Assembly: GCF_000734965.1 (NCBI RefSeq)
Contig: NZ_JMTB01000070.1
Location: 1-44,094 of the forward strand
Length of the DNA: 44,094 nucleotides
Reading direction: 5' to 3'
Origin: Trabulsiella guamensis ATCC 49490
GTDB lineage: Bacteria > Pseudomonadota > Gammaproteobacteria > Enterobacterales > Enterobacteriaceae
The notes beneath the pieces are model-generated. The model saw nothing but the letters and a program-made list of their open reading frames with translations. It had not been told where the DNA came from and did no database searches. The position numbers and the translations under genes are program-made. Of this stretch, positions 10,601 to 18,024 are shown piece by piece; the stretch's first letter is position 1, and each line of letters begins with the position of its first letter.

Positions 10601-10742
10601 CAGCAACAACGGGACAGAACTGAATGCCATTTTGCCCAGAATGAGTCCTTTGAACCCACAATACCTGACCAAAAAACAGAATGTTTTTCAGAAAATTGCT
10701 GCATTTGTTGAAAAGTTTAAAGGTGTTGGCGGACATATATAA
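7641..10742 (+). CDS. hsdR: Type I restriction endonuclease/translocase subunit HsdR (type IC)
   Basis: The motor and nuclease subunit. It joins M2S, translocates DNA using ATP and cuts at a distance. The PD-ExK nuclease site has D152, E166 and K168, in line with D151, E165 and K167 of EcoR124. Two RecA-like helicase domains follow: Walker A TTGSGKT with K314, the DECH box at 409-412, and FTGTP (motif III). The C-terminal helical region should bind the methyltransferase core. The length of 1033 is nearly that of EcoR124 HsdR (1038). The ATG lies inside the end of prrC, so the last gene of the operon is translationally coupled. No frameshift is seen. Confidence 0.95.
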   Translation: MVDYTNPIAESNRFIVLDRYTSDWQPSERYQSENDLENEFIQDLKDQGYEYLPELNNPQALLVNVRNQLQTLNNITFTDSEWKRFVDTWLDKAGDNITDKTRKIHDDWIHDFVFDDGRIQNIYLLDKKNIIRNKVQVIRQFEQTGNHANRYDVTILVNGLPLVQVELKKRGVAIREAFNQVHRYSKESFNSEHSLFRYLQLFVISNGTDTRYFANTTRRNKNSFDFTMNWAKSDNGLIKDLKDFTATFFQKHTLLSVLLRYSVFDVSDTLLVMRPYQIAATERILWKINCSYEAKNWSTPESGGFIWHTTGSGKTLTSFKAARLATALPFIDKVFFVVDRKDLDYQTMKEYQRFSPDSVNGSESTAGLRRNLDKDDNKIIVTTIQKLNNLIKNDNDLPVYHQQVVFIFDECHRSQFGEAQKNLKKKFKKFYQFGFTGTPIFAQNASGAETTASVFGRELHSYVITDAIRDEKVLKFRVDYNDVRPRFKAIETEQNENVLNAAENREALLHPERIREISQYILNSFRQKTHRLQAGGEGFNAMFAVSSVEAARLYYDTLNKLQTDSDRPLKIATIFSFAANEEQDAVGDIPDESFDVSSMNHSAKEFLNAAIARYNAFFQTNFSVEGNGFQNYYRDLAKRVKAGEIDLLIVVGMFLTGFDAPTLNTLYVDKNLRYHGLIQAYSRTNRIYNATKTFGNIVTFRDLEQATVDAITLFGDKNTKNVVLEKSYREYMEGFTDEETGEVRRGFMDVVTELEQRFPSPDSIVSEKDKKAFVKLFGEYLRVENILQNYDEFAGLKALQNVDLNDPVAVEVFKERYYLNDADLAELQSIRLIPERKIQDYRSTYNDIRDWLRRERKSDEKDKSTIDWSDVVFEVDLLKSQEINLDYILELIFEHNKKNNGKAELIDEVRRLIRASLGNRAKESLIVDFINKTDLDKISDKTGVIEAFFEFAQVEQQREALELIRDESLNESEAKRYIITSLKREYASNNGTELNAILPRMSPLNPQYLTKKQNVFQKIAAFVEKFKGVGGHI

Positions 10743-10760
10743 TTCTTAAATCTCACCGAT

Positions 10761-10796
10761 GCTTCCATCCATTTTGCGCATAAAATGGACGGAAGC
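10761..10796. terminator. Hairpin after hsdR, possible terminator
   Basis: A 15-bp stem with one mismatch (10761-10775 with 10782-10796, loop GCGCAT) begins 18 bp after the hsdR stop. There is no clean T-run on the plus strand, so termination is inferred from the position. Confidence 0.45.
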
Positions 10797-10809
10797 AGCA
10801 TTTTCCTTG

Positions 10810-10847
10810 CGGCATCTGGCGCATCAAATCTGATGCGCCAGATGCCG
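10810..10847. repeat. 17-bp perfect inverted repeat between convergent genes
   Basis: A perfect 17-bp stem (10810-10826 with 10831-10847, loop AATC) lies between the ends of hsdR and the convergent secreted-protein gene. It may act as a bidirectional transcription barrier or mRNA-end stabiliser. It lacks a U-tract on either strand. Confidence 0.5.
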
Positions 10848-10852
10848 GAGTT

Positions 10853-11284
10853 TTACTGCGGTAACTTATATGCCTGGCGGGCTAACAGTTTCCACGCCCC
10901 CGCACTGTCTTTTTTCATAACCAGCATCACACCAATTTTCACTTCACCCGGCTTACCGCTGTCGTTAGTTTTTGCCTCCAGAATATGGCGGACAATCGCA
11001 ACATCCCCATCAACCTGAACAGTCTGATCGCTCAGGTTCAGCGTCTGAAATCTTGATTTGCCCGTCACAATCGCGTCAACAAATTCAGCGTTATTTTCAA
11101 TTCGCCCGCTTGAATGCCCATAGCTCAGGGAAGGCAGACCGACTTTTTCCAGACTGGCCTTTTCACCACTTAGCATGGCAAGACGCATATTTTCCACAGC
11201 ATCAGTCACCGCGTTGACATCCGTACTTTGCGCCAGGCAGGTGCTGCTTAACAGTAATAATGCCGTGCAGAATAATTTTTTCAT
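10853..11284 (-). CDS. Secreted NTF2-like (DUF4440/SnoaL-type) protein
   Basis: A 143-residue protein with a clear signal peptide (MKKLF, a leucine-rich core, then SSTCLAQ, cleavage near residue 19). The mature part alternates helices and strands in the way of small NTF2-like proteins: an N-terminal helix with MRLAMLSGEKASLEKV, then strands with VDGDVAIVRHIL and GVMLVMKKDSAGAWKLLARQAYKLP. The last pattern, ending in W-K-L/I-x-x-x-Q-x-Y, is typical of DUF4440 domains. It should sit in the periplasm. The ATG follows AGGAGATAAAC, a good ribosome-binding site. It is convergent with hsdR and stands alone. Function is unknown; family members include enzymes and ligand-binding proteins. Confidence 0.7.
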   Translation of the reverse strand: MKKLFCTALLLLSSTCLAQSTDVNAVTDAVENMRLAMLSGEKASLEKVGLPSLSYGHSSGRIENNAEFVDAIVTGKSRFQTLNLSDQTVQVDGDVAIVRHILEAKTNDSGKPGEVKIGVMLVMKKDSAGAWKLLARQAYKLPQ

Positions 11285-11453
11285 GTTTATCTCCTGTTTA
11301 CGTATTCCAGATCCCTAATGCAGTGGTAGCAACATCATCCCACCGGGATACGGTTACTGCCCACCACCATAAAACAAAACATGAGATTATTAAAAATAAA
11401 ACATCATTTCATGCATTGATATCACATACCGAAAAGATTATTTAAGAAATAAA

Positions 11454-11478
11454 ACACGGGGAGTAAATGTCCCCGTGT
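11454..11478 (-). terminator. Intrinsic terminator after the first ardC-like gene
   Basis: An 8-bp stem (ACACGGGG at 11454-11461 with CCCCGTGT at 11471-11478) followed on the minus strand by TTTATTT. It lies 50 bp after the ardC-like stop at 11529. Confidence 0.7.
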
Positions 11479-11528
11479 CATCGTTTTTTAGCCGGAAGAT
11501 CCCCTGCAACATTGCAGAGGACAGGAAT

Positions 11529-12482
11529 TCAGAGCGCCATCAGATAACGATGGGCTTTTGATGCTGTACTGGCCGCCTGAAAAATGTAGCGTTTGTCATC
11601 GCGCAGTTTTTTCAGCCATGATGCAATGTAGCTTTCGTGCTGTACGTCGCCAGTGATACCCATATCAGCCATCAGAAACGCGCTTCCTAACTCCGCCACT
11701 AATTCTTCCGCCGCGTATCCTTCAGAACCAAAGCGACCTGTCATATCACGATTGAGGCGGGTTTTGTGACCGCTCCAGTGGACCAGCTCATGCAGACCCG
11801 TCGCATAAAAGTCTTCCGCTCTGCTGAACAAATGACGTTCCGGCAGAAAAATCTCATCCGTGGCGGGTCTGAAAAATGCCTGCTGACCGCGTTCAGTGAT
11901 TTTTGCGCCGCTGCGTTTAAAAAGTTCTTCTGCCTGCGGTAACGGGGCAAAGATGTTCCCTGCTGGCTGTACAGGCTGCACGTCGCTGCCATCCAGGGGT
12001 AAACCGTCAATCTGTTGTGCGTTAAAAACGATGAAATGTCTGAGCATCGGAATGCGATCAATTTCGCCGTCATCCCGTTCTTTCTCCAGCGTTTTATAAC
12101 AGATTGCCATTGTACCGCGTTCACCTTTGCGGACCTGAGCACCAATTGACTTAGCCTGGTTATATGTCATCCAGCGCGAATCCTGAAAACCCTGCTGCGC
12201 CGCACTGCTCCAGAGTAACATGATGTTAATGCCGCTGTAGGCTTCATATGTAGTGTAATTTGAGGGGATACCGGACACCAGACCGTTACGCTTCCACGGG
12301 CATTTCCACGGCTTAACACCGGATTCCAGCGCTTTAATGATGCTGTCGGTGACCGTCTGGTAAATATCAGTTTTGTTTTGTGAAAATTTCGTTTTTGAGG
12401 AGCCTGACAGGTCCAGCGGGGATACGCTGGTCGCCGCTGCGGTGTCAGAAGTGCTTGTTTGGGTATACTGGTTCATCGTCAT
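11529..12482 (-). CDS. ardC: ArdC-family antirestriction protein (ssDNA-binding plus zincin domain)
   Basis: ArdC-type proteins protect incoming single-stranded plasmid DNA from restriction during conjugation. The N-terminal domain (about residues 35-160 from the chosen start) matches the ArdC/TraC-1 ssDNA-binding domain, with KALESGVKPWKCPW and QVRKGERGTM. The C-terminal zinc-metallopeptidase-like domain has HELVHWSGH. The frame is open to 12647, but the ATG at 12482 follows GGAGAAAATCCC and begins MTMNQ, so it was preferred (317 residues). It has its own terminator. A second, diverged ArdC-like gene lies at 23201-24190. Whether it blocks the type I system in this window is not known. Confidence 0.8.
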   Translation of the reverse strand: MTMNQYTQTSTSDTAAATSVSPLDLSGSSKTKFSQNKTDIYQTVTDSIIKALESGVKPWKCPWKRNGLVSGIPSNYTTYEAYSGINIMLLWSSAAQQGFQDSRWMTYNQAKSIGAQVRKGERGTMAICYKTLEKERDDGEIDRIPMLRHFIVFNAQQIDGLPLDGSDVQPVQPAGNIFAPLPQAEELFKRSGAKITERGQQAFFRPATDEIFLPERHLFSRAEDFYATGLHELVHWSGHKTRLNRDMTGRFGSEGYAAEELVAELGSAFLMADMGITGDVQHESYIASWLKKLRDDKRYIFQAASTASKAHRYLMAL

Positions 12483-12807
12483 GGGATTTTCTCCGTCAGT
12501 TGAGAGTTTTCGTCTTCGTATCGCCTGACGGTTCGCTAAACCGGAGTCGTTCTGGTTTGCAGGGGCGCGGAACGCGTGCCATTTACCCTTGCAAACTAGG
12601 TTGTGACGGGGAACGATGACCGGAAGCTGATACGAAAGAGAAAACACACGGGGAGAAAATAACGACGGGGCATACCCGGACTTAGCACTTCGACAATAGC
12701 AGTGGTGAAACCGCCTTTATATATGTGGTAAAAGCGGCCTGTTAAAAAGAAGAAAACAAATGGTATGGGCTATTAACATTGTGCAATATGGACCAGGCAC
12801 GCCCTTT

Positions 12808-13092
12808 TTATACTGGCGGCCACTCACGGTATGTGCTGACCAGCGCCAGTATCCATACAATATCCTCGACCTCATCAATTTCATAAACCATGCGATAATG
12901 ATGATGCGGATACAGTTCACGAGTCCCCATAATCTGCCCCGCAACCCCCATTTCTGGCTGAGTTGTCAGACTGCGGGCCGCCTCACTAAAATGTAAATCC
13001 AGATCAACAGCAGCAACCGGATTATTCGCGACAATATAATCCCATATATCAATACGATCCTGCTCTGCCTCGGGTGTCCATTTGACAATCAC
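12808..13092 (-). CDS. Type II toxin, RelE/ParE family
   Basis: A 94-residue protein with the ParE/RelE pattern: WTPEAEQDRIDIWDYI helix at the start, LDLHF, then GVAGQIMGTRELYPHHHYRMVYEIDE and a final strand VWILALVSTYREWP. ParE-like toxins poison gyrase and RelE-like toxins cleave mRNA on the ribosome; the sequence alone does not decide which. The helix-rich start and the R-E-L-Y-P-H-H-H-Y-R-M-V-Y arrangement lean towards ParE. It overlaps the antitoxin gene by 4 bp (ATGA), the usual order of antitoxin first. It probably stabilises the plasmid. Confidence 0.85.
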   Translation of the reverse strand: MIVKWTPEAEQDRIDIWDYIVANNPVAAVDLDLHFSEAARSLTTQPEMGVAGQIMGTRELYPHHHYRMVYEIDEVEDIVWILALVSTYREWPPV

Positions 13093-13376
13093 GATCCTGA
13101 ATGTCCTTTAGCGTACTGAGCACGGCGCAGGGCAAACGCGGCCTCAATCTCATGATTTGTACGCCCACGGCCAGCCTGAACTGACTGACGAGCCACTTCA
13201 ACTTTACGCTGGAGATACGCATCATGATCGCGAAGTTTTTTGCGCTGCTCAATATAACCCCGCATCAGTTCACGAATAACCTGAGCGGCAGGTCGATCCT
13301 CAGCCGCCGCCTCTGCCATAAACGAATCCCGCAGTTCAGGCTCCAGCTTCATAGTGAAAACTGCTTTCGTTGCCAT
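13089..13376 (-). CDS. Type II antitoxin, ribbon-helix-helix type
   Basis: A 95-residue partner of the adjacent toxin. The N-terminus (KAVFTMKLEPELRDSFMAEAAAED) has the strand-helix-helix pattern of CopG/RelB-like antitoxins, and the charged C-terminus is the likely toxin-binding part. The frame could start at 13415, but the ATG at 13376 has AGGAGGGG just upstream. It should bind its own promoter and repress the pair. Confidence 0.85.
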   Translation of the reverse strand: MATKAVFTMKLEPELRDSFMAEAAAEDRPAAQVIRELMRGYIEQRKKLRDHDAYLQRKVEVARQSVQAGRGRTNHEIEAAFALRRAQYAKGHSGS

Positions 13377-13392
13377 ATACCCCTCCTGTAAA

Positions 13393-13414
13393 AAGCTATA
13401 CAAAGTATATACCA
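13393..13414 (-). promoter_or_regulatory. Likely promoter/operator of the toxin-antitoxin pair
   Basis: An AT-rich block with a TATACT -10-like element (minus strand) and repeated TATA/ATAC half-sites lies about 20-35 bp before the antitoxin start. The position suits auto-repression by the antitoxin. The -35 element is weak. Confidence 0.4.
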
Positions 13415-13449
13415 AAGCATTACCTCAGTGATCATGATTTCTTGTAAAC

Positions 13450-13486
13450 GATTCGATCCCCTGATAAAAATTAAGGGAATCGAATC
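13450..13486. repeat. 13-bp inverted repeat upstream of the toxin-antitoxin pair
   Basis: GATTCGATCCCCT (13450-13462) pairs with AGGGAATCGAATC (13474-13486) with one mismatch and an 11-bp spacer. It could be a terminator stem or a recombinase-binding dyad, since a tyrosine recombinase gene lies 430 bp away. No function can be shown. Confidence 0.4.
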
Positions 13487-13558
13487 CGGGAGAATAAGAG
13501 AGGACATATACGACAGGGTTTTGATTTACAAGATAAAATAGGGGTCAGACTACGGGTC

Positions 13559-13785
13559 TTGACAACTATATGCCGACGTGTTTACTATTAAAAACAGTAC
13601 AATAGAAAACTGAACGTTCCCGAGTCCGGGCACCACTTCTTCAGAGCCTGTTCGTTAAGAGATGAGATCCTTAACGGGCAAGACAGTAGTCCCCAGACGG
13701 CATGATGATGGTACTTGTGTTACCGCATCAGTTGAACACGGGACTTAAATCCAGAGGATGTTGTCACCATCCTCTGGATTTCTCA
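13559..13785 (+). ncRNA. Candidate small RNA between the toxin-antitoxin pair and the recombinase
   Basis: A promoter-like pair TTGACA (13559-13564) and TACTAT (13583-13588), 18 bp apart, opens a stretch with no open frame. It contains the hairpin CGTTAAG/CTTAACG near 13655-13678 and ends with a perfect 14-bp stem (13747-13760 with 13768-13781, loop TTGTCAC). There is no long U-run after the last stem, so it could instead be a dyad used by the recombinase. Presented as a candidate only. Confidence 0.35.
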
Positions 13786-13911
13786 CGTCCACAATTTACT
13801 TCACGAACGTATTTACCCTCAGATCTTCCCTGTGTCAATCTTTTGTAAAGCAAACATCCCTTTTTTTTCCATTTTTAATTTCATCAACTTAGATTTAACT
13901 TAAGATTAGTC

Positions 13912-14871
13912 TTATGCCGCATCCAGCTCCTCCAGCATGTCCCTGACCTTATCCAGGTCACTTTCAACATACTCCAGCGTGACCGCCGGTGTTGAATGAC
14001 CCAGCAGGTCCTGTGCCATCTTCAGGTTACGATCCGGCAAACGCATTAGGTTAGTCGCGATGGTGTGTCGGAACCTGTGCGGACTGACTGTAAAACCGCA
14101 TTCTCGTGAAAGCCGTCTGAAAAATGCACGCAACGGCGGATAATCCATGTTGCTACTGATTTCATTCTTCCGGCCATCAAAGCGAGAAAGATTAAACAAC
14201 TGGTCCTGCATCTTCGCGCCACGCTCAAGGGAAAGGTTATAGAGCCTTTCAAGTCTGGGTCGTAGGTTTTCAGTAATCGGAACCCGGTGTTCCTTATGGT
14301 TCTTGGAACCCTCAGGCCGGAGATTAATCCATCGGTGCTCAAAATTTACATCCTCCAGGCGAATGTGCAGCAGCTGGTTCTGGCGCATTCCTGTTCTCCG
14401 CAATGCATCCAGTACCGTTAACCAGAACCATGCTGGCCGTAAGGCGCTTTTTCTTAACTCCATCATACCAGTCCGTTCATCCTCTTCCCTCGCCTGCATG
14501 TGCAGATAAATTTTATTCATCTGTACATCAGTCAGTGTTTTTTTGCGTTTGACATCGGGTCGGGTAATTACCCCGTTGAAAGGATTTTCCCTCATCGTTA
14601 CAAGCCCATTAACGATGGCGTGATTAAATATAGCGCGCATATGAGTCACTTTATTATTCCATGTCGTTCTGCTCAGTCCTTCCTCATGGATAATTTTTCG
14701 GCGCCACGTTAAAACCAGCGTTTTATCAACCTGCTCAGGTGAAATACCTTCACCGCTAAAGGAAATGAATGATCTGACTACCTTCCTGTAGCTCCACTCC
14801 GTTGCCGGGCGTAAAGATTTACTGAAAAAATAATCATCCAGCACTTCTTCAAATGCATTGTTCATACTCAC
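13912..14871 (-). CDS. Tyrosine recombinase/integrase
   Basis: A 319-residue site-specific recombinase of XerC/D-like layout. The N-terminal SAM-like core-binding domain is about residues 5-100. The catalytic domain carries R163 (in TGMRQNQLL), K190, H265-x-x-R268 (SPHRFRH), H292 (LGHS) and the nucleophile Y301. All catalytic residues are present, so it should be active. Such enzymes on plasmids resolve multimers or move cassettes. It stands upstream of the candidate dyad at 13747-13781 and downstream of the TraI_2-like gene. Its target site is unknown. Confidence 0.9.
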   Translation of the reverse strand: MSMNNAFEEVLDDYFFSKSLRPATEWSYRKVVRSFISFSGEGISPEQVDKTLVLTWRRKIIHEEGLSRTTWNNKVTHMRAIFNHAIVNGLVTMRENPFNGVITRPDVKRKKTLTDVQMNKIYLHMQAREEDERTGMMELRKSALRPAWFWLTVLDALRRTGMRQNQLLHIRLEDVNFEHRWINLRPEGSKNHKEHRVPITENLRPRLERLYNLSLERGAKMQDQLFNLSRFDGRKNEISSNMDYPPLRAFFRRLSRECGFTVSPHRFRHTIATNLMRLPDRNLKMAQDLLGHSTPAVTLEYVESDLDKVRDMLEELDAA

Positions 14872-14905
14872 CTCGTATATTGTTATTCTGACTTAAGCAA
14901 TAGTA

Positions 14906-16447
14906 TTAATTTCTTCGTACAAGCCATACACTGTCCGGTGGACAGGTTCCTTTTCTGTAAATAATGTCAGCGCTCAGCATATATCCTGACATTTTGGTGT
15001 AACGACCGCTTTTGTCCGGCGTATCGTATTTATGGTAATGCCAGAGGCCTTTACCATTTCGTGAATAATGAACATTCAGAGCTTCAAAGCTTTTTTGCAA
15101 CTCCGATTTATCCAGTAACTCATTTGTATTCAGCAATAAATATTTAAAAAAACACTCAGGTGAAACAATGAATACAAACTGAGCCAGAATATGTGCAAAA
15201 CTCTCACCCTCATTGACACTAACCGTACCGTCAAGGATTGAGGATTTCAGCCAGTCCAGAAACTTATCTCCTGGAGTGCCAGATTCCATCCCGACCCGCG
15301 AAGGCTCTTCAGAAGAAGTAGTTTCAACCTTCGCCTCAACATCAGGAGCACCAGAGCCCGACATCTGGTCAAGCACGCTCAGAAACTCTGCTGTTGATAC
15401 CGACTCATCCGTGACTGTTTCATCACCTGTTCGGTCATCGGATGCCTGCGTATCATGATTATCAAATGCCGAAAACAACGTAACCTGACCGGTAACATCC
15501 TTAGCAACATAATCACCTGTCTGGTTAGCATCGTAACCTATTGATGCAATGTTAATTGGCACTGGAACCGGTGACATATTTTTGTGACTGGACGTTTGAT
15601 GCATATCGTCGTCTATTAAATTTGGGATATTGTTTGTCCCGGACTCGCCTTCCTCTTTCGCCCCTGTGGTGATCACATTATCGCTTTTAGGGGGACTTGC
15701 TGTGCCAGAAACTGTTCCTAATTTAAAAGAAACGCTGGCAAGTGCATCGCTGATGATGCTGTTGAGAATTCCAGACTGAGCTTTTTGTCCGCTGAGGTAT
15801 AAAAATAGTGCGCCGGAAATCGCCGGCCACCGTTGAAGCCAGATAGCCGCAGCATCCGGGATGAGTTTACTGGCAATGAACATTCCGTTCATTGAACCCG
15901 TTATCCCCTGCCGGGGACGAACCCGCCAGTTTGCACCTGGTATTTCCATCCCCGGACACCAGGCTTTTCCGTTCTCCAGGCTCCCCTCAATCTGCGACAA
16001 CCAGTCAAGATGATGAAAAAGACCAGCCCAGAACACTACACATATCCAGGCAGGCCCTTGCTCTGCCTGCTCCTCAGGCGTCGCTCCCGGAGGTAACATC
16101 ATACCGCGAACCAGCCTCACGGCACTTGCGGCCACGGATAAACTGAGGTCAGTAAAGCCCCCTGGAGTGGAGAACGGCCCCGCCCAGGCTGCCGGTACTT
16201 CCTGAACGCGAGCGGCCATTTGCTCCAATGGTTTTAGCCAGAATTCATCAAAGGCAGACTGTGACAGGGGGCAATTTTCCCGCAACATCCGGACGAACTT
16301 CTGTCGCTCCGCCGTTTCCAGTAACAACTGACCAGACCGTACGTTCCGGAACCCTCCCGCTTGTACCAACTGCACGGATGGCCTTACTGTGTGTTCCGTT
16401 GTTCTGACTGCCAGCCCAAGGCCTGTTAACCATTTCAGTCCACACAT
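14906..16447 (-). CDS. TraI_2-like protein, apparently catalytically degenerate MOBH-type relaxase relative
   Basis: 513 residues. The first 200 residues resemble the TraI_2 domain of MOBH relaxases: PAAWAGPFSTPGGFTDLSLS near 85-104, then MLPPGATPEEQAEQGPAW and VFWAGLFHHLDW near 138-149. The C-terminal 120 residues (from about 395) resemble TraI_2_C, with FLDWLKSSILDGTVSVNE and FIVSPECFFKYLL. In active MOBH enzymes the first block carries histidines before and after GGLL, and the second block carries an HD pair. Here the first block has no histidine and the second reads HH, so the HD metal site seems lost. The middle (about 215-390) is low-complexity and rich in Ser/Thr/Asp. It may be a DNA-binding or regulatory relic. 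The family is inferred from remembered motifs. Confidence 0.6.
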   Translation of the reverse strand: MCGLKWLTGLGLAVRTTEHTVRPSVQLVQAGGFRNVRSGQLLLETAERQKFVRMLRENCPLSQSAFDEFWLKPLEQMAARVQEVPAAWAGPFSTPGGFTDLSLSVAASAVRLVRGMMLPPGATPEEQAEQGPAWICVVFWAGLFHHLDWLSQIEGSLENGKAWCPGMEIPGANWRVRPRQGITGSMNGMFIASKLIPDAAAIWLQRWPAISGALFLYLSGQKAQSGILNSIISDALASVSFKLGTVSGTASPPKSDNVITTGAKEEGESGTNNIPNLIDDDMHQTSSHKNMSPVPVPINIASIGYDANQTGDYVAKDVTGQVTLFSAFDNHDTQASDDRTGDETVTDESVSTAEFLSVLDQMSGSGAPDVEAKVETTSSEEPSRVGMESGTPGDKFLDWLKSSILDGTVSVNEGESFAHILAQFVFIVSPECFFKYLLLNTNELLDKSELQKSFEALNVHYSRNGKGLWHYHKYDTPDKSGRYTKMSGYMLSADIIYRKGTCPPDSVWLVRRN

Positions 16448-16644
16448 AAGCCCACCATAATCTGACTCTGAATTAACGCTACGCTATGGAGACTGTTGTA
16501 TTTTGCAAGCCAAAAGCCTTAGTTCCTGATTAAACAAAACGAACTTGCATTAATCCTTAAATGCTGATTCACAGTTTTCAGGTGAAGAGAATTCGTCAGC
16601 ATGATTCCTTAAATGCCATCTGAAATTTAAGGGAAGCGACAGGA

Positions 16645-17205
16645 ATGCAAAGATTAGTGGTCTCAGGAATTATATTCTGCTGGGGTCTTGTGAGTTACGG
16701 GCTCATCGCTTTAATTACGGGATATCAGGAAGGGATGGTGTATATCTGGGGACTTGTTTTGATATCCCCTTTTTCTCTACGGGCAGTAAACTGGATGCAG
16801 CGCAGACTCATCAACCAGCCCTGCATCCTGAGCCACCATAAGCACAGATCAAGGATATTCGTGCATCTGTCGCCAGGCCAGCCAACCGTCAGTATTTCAT
16901 CCGAACGTGTAACCTGGTTCTGGAATGGAGTGCTAACCAGTATAGAGGAAGCCCTCAGTAGTAGAGAAAACACCATCGTGATTGCCTCCCATCTCCTGAC
17001 CTCTTATCGAATTAAACGTATCAGAAGACATCTTCAGATTCAGGCCGGACATTACCGAAGCCATGTCATACATGTCCCCTTCACACCCGCTGCGCGTGCA
17101 GTTATGCAACTGGAAATTCTCCTTGCGCAGTGGTGCTGGCGTGTACCGTCCAGAACGTTATGGTCCGTTCTTGTCATACGAAAAACTTTCAATCCGAAAA
17201 AATAA
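16645..17205 (+). CDS. Hypothetical membrane-anchored protein
   Basis: 186 residues with two hydrophobic segments at the start (about 5-27 and 31-47), then a basic, soluble part rich in Arg and His. The family is not recognised. It begins with ATG after AAGGGAAGCGACAGG. It is divergent from the TraI_2-like gene, with about 200 bp between them that probably hold both promoters. Three AT-rich TTAAAT/ATTTAA-containing blocks lie in that gap. Confidence 0.55.
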   Translation: MQRLVVSGIIFCWGLVSYGLIALITGYQEGMVYIWGLVLISPFSLRAVNWMQRRLINQPCILSHHKHRSRIFVHLSPGQPTVSISSERVTWFWNGVLTSIEEALSSRENTIVIASHLLTSYRIKRIRRHLQIQAGHYRSHVIHVPFTPAARAVMQLEILLAQWCWRVPSRTLWSVLVIRKTFNPKK

Positions 17206-17341
17206 TTTTCCCTGTTTTGAATTTTTACCTGTGTCACACTGGCTACATCAATGTAGTCGATCTGAACGATCGATTTTCATCGTAATACAGAGGAGATAAA
17301 CGCTGTATCACTATCACTGCACAAACAAGCCCCCCCCGGGG

Positions 17342-17475
17342 CCATATAAAAAAATAATGGCATATAACCGGTTCCGGAGCACCCGCATCCCATTCAAACC
17401 ATTATAACAAACCACTGTTTCAGTATAAAATATTTTCTGGCCCCCTATAATGGCAGGCAGACAGCCAACAGATGG
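17342..17475 (+). repeat. Left copy of a diverged direct repeat bracketing the GGDEF/EAL block
   Basis: This stretch aligns in the same orientation with 20261-20411. Shared blocks include CATATAAAAA, TTCAGTATAAAA, ATTTTCTGG, CAGCCA and CAGATGGA, and similarity continues with substitutions and small gaps. The two copies bracket about 2.8 kb. This suggests a duplication or two remnants of one mobile element around an inserted block. Confidence 0.7.
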
Positions 17476-17584
17476 AAAGTAAGTGTCACATACAGAATGT
17501 ATTGCCACACCATCTGGCATGTGTGGTTTTATCCCTTGTTAAGGGTTGCCGATTCTGTTACCTCGATATTCAGAAAATTATCTA

Positions 17585-17905
17585 TTATTGAAGGGATTTT
17601 ATCCGTGAATGCCAGTCGATGCTTGTTTGCCATGTCGTATATTCATCCTCCAAATCAAAAAGATTTACTCCTGACGGCAGGATATATATATCGGACACTT
17701 TCTGGTAAAAGGGCCACTCCATCACCAGCACGATTTGAATATCATCAGATGCAGCCACTTCTTTTGGGGTTAAAGTATGCGACGTAAGGAGGAAGTATGT
17801 CTGTGTTGACAACATTTTTCCACGGTTTAGTGAAAGTTGAAGAAGCTGACTATTTTCAATTAGTTCCAGCGAATTTTTTAAACCGACAAAATAGTCTGGA
17901 TACAT
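17585..17905 (-). CDS. Hypothetical protein
   Basis: A 106-residue open frame with ordinary protein composition and an AAGG about 10 bases before the ATG. It has no signal peptide or membrane segment. Its C-terminal half (VLVMEWPFYQKVSDIYILPSG, then an acidic DLEDEYTTW) looks like a folded domain, but I do not recognise the family. It lies inside the block flanked by direct repeats, downstream of the diguanylate cyclase on the same strand. It could be the C-terminal remnant of a larger gene. Confidence 0.4.
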   Translation of the reverse strand: MYPDYFVGLKNSLELIENSQLLQLSLNRGKMLSTQTYFLLTSHTLTPKEVAASDDIQIVLVMEWPFYQKVSDIYILPSGVNLFDLEDEYTTWQTSIDWHSRIKSLQ

Positions 17906-17925
17906 TCACCAGACCCTTATTGTTA

Positions 17926-18010
17926 TTGGCCGCGCTCCACGCACTGTATCCGCTGGCTCGCTACAAGTCCTGGCCTTCCTCGATTTTCTGATCAGTGAAC
18001 TGGCGTATAT
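17926..18010 (+). pseudogene. Remnant of a LysR-type regulator C-terminus
   Basis: In one frame the sequence reads ALHALYPL, and after a one-base shift it reads SLQVLAFLDFLISEL. Together they match the usual end of LysR-family regulators, where a LxxVYP motif is followed by a final helix such as VRAFIDFLVEEL. Only about 28 residues remain and no start is present. It runs into the 3' end of the diguanylate cyclase gene, so it is likely debris at a block boundary. Confidence 0.5.
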
Positions 18011-18024
18011 CGTAGAATCCCCCC

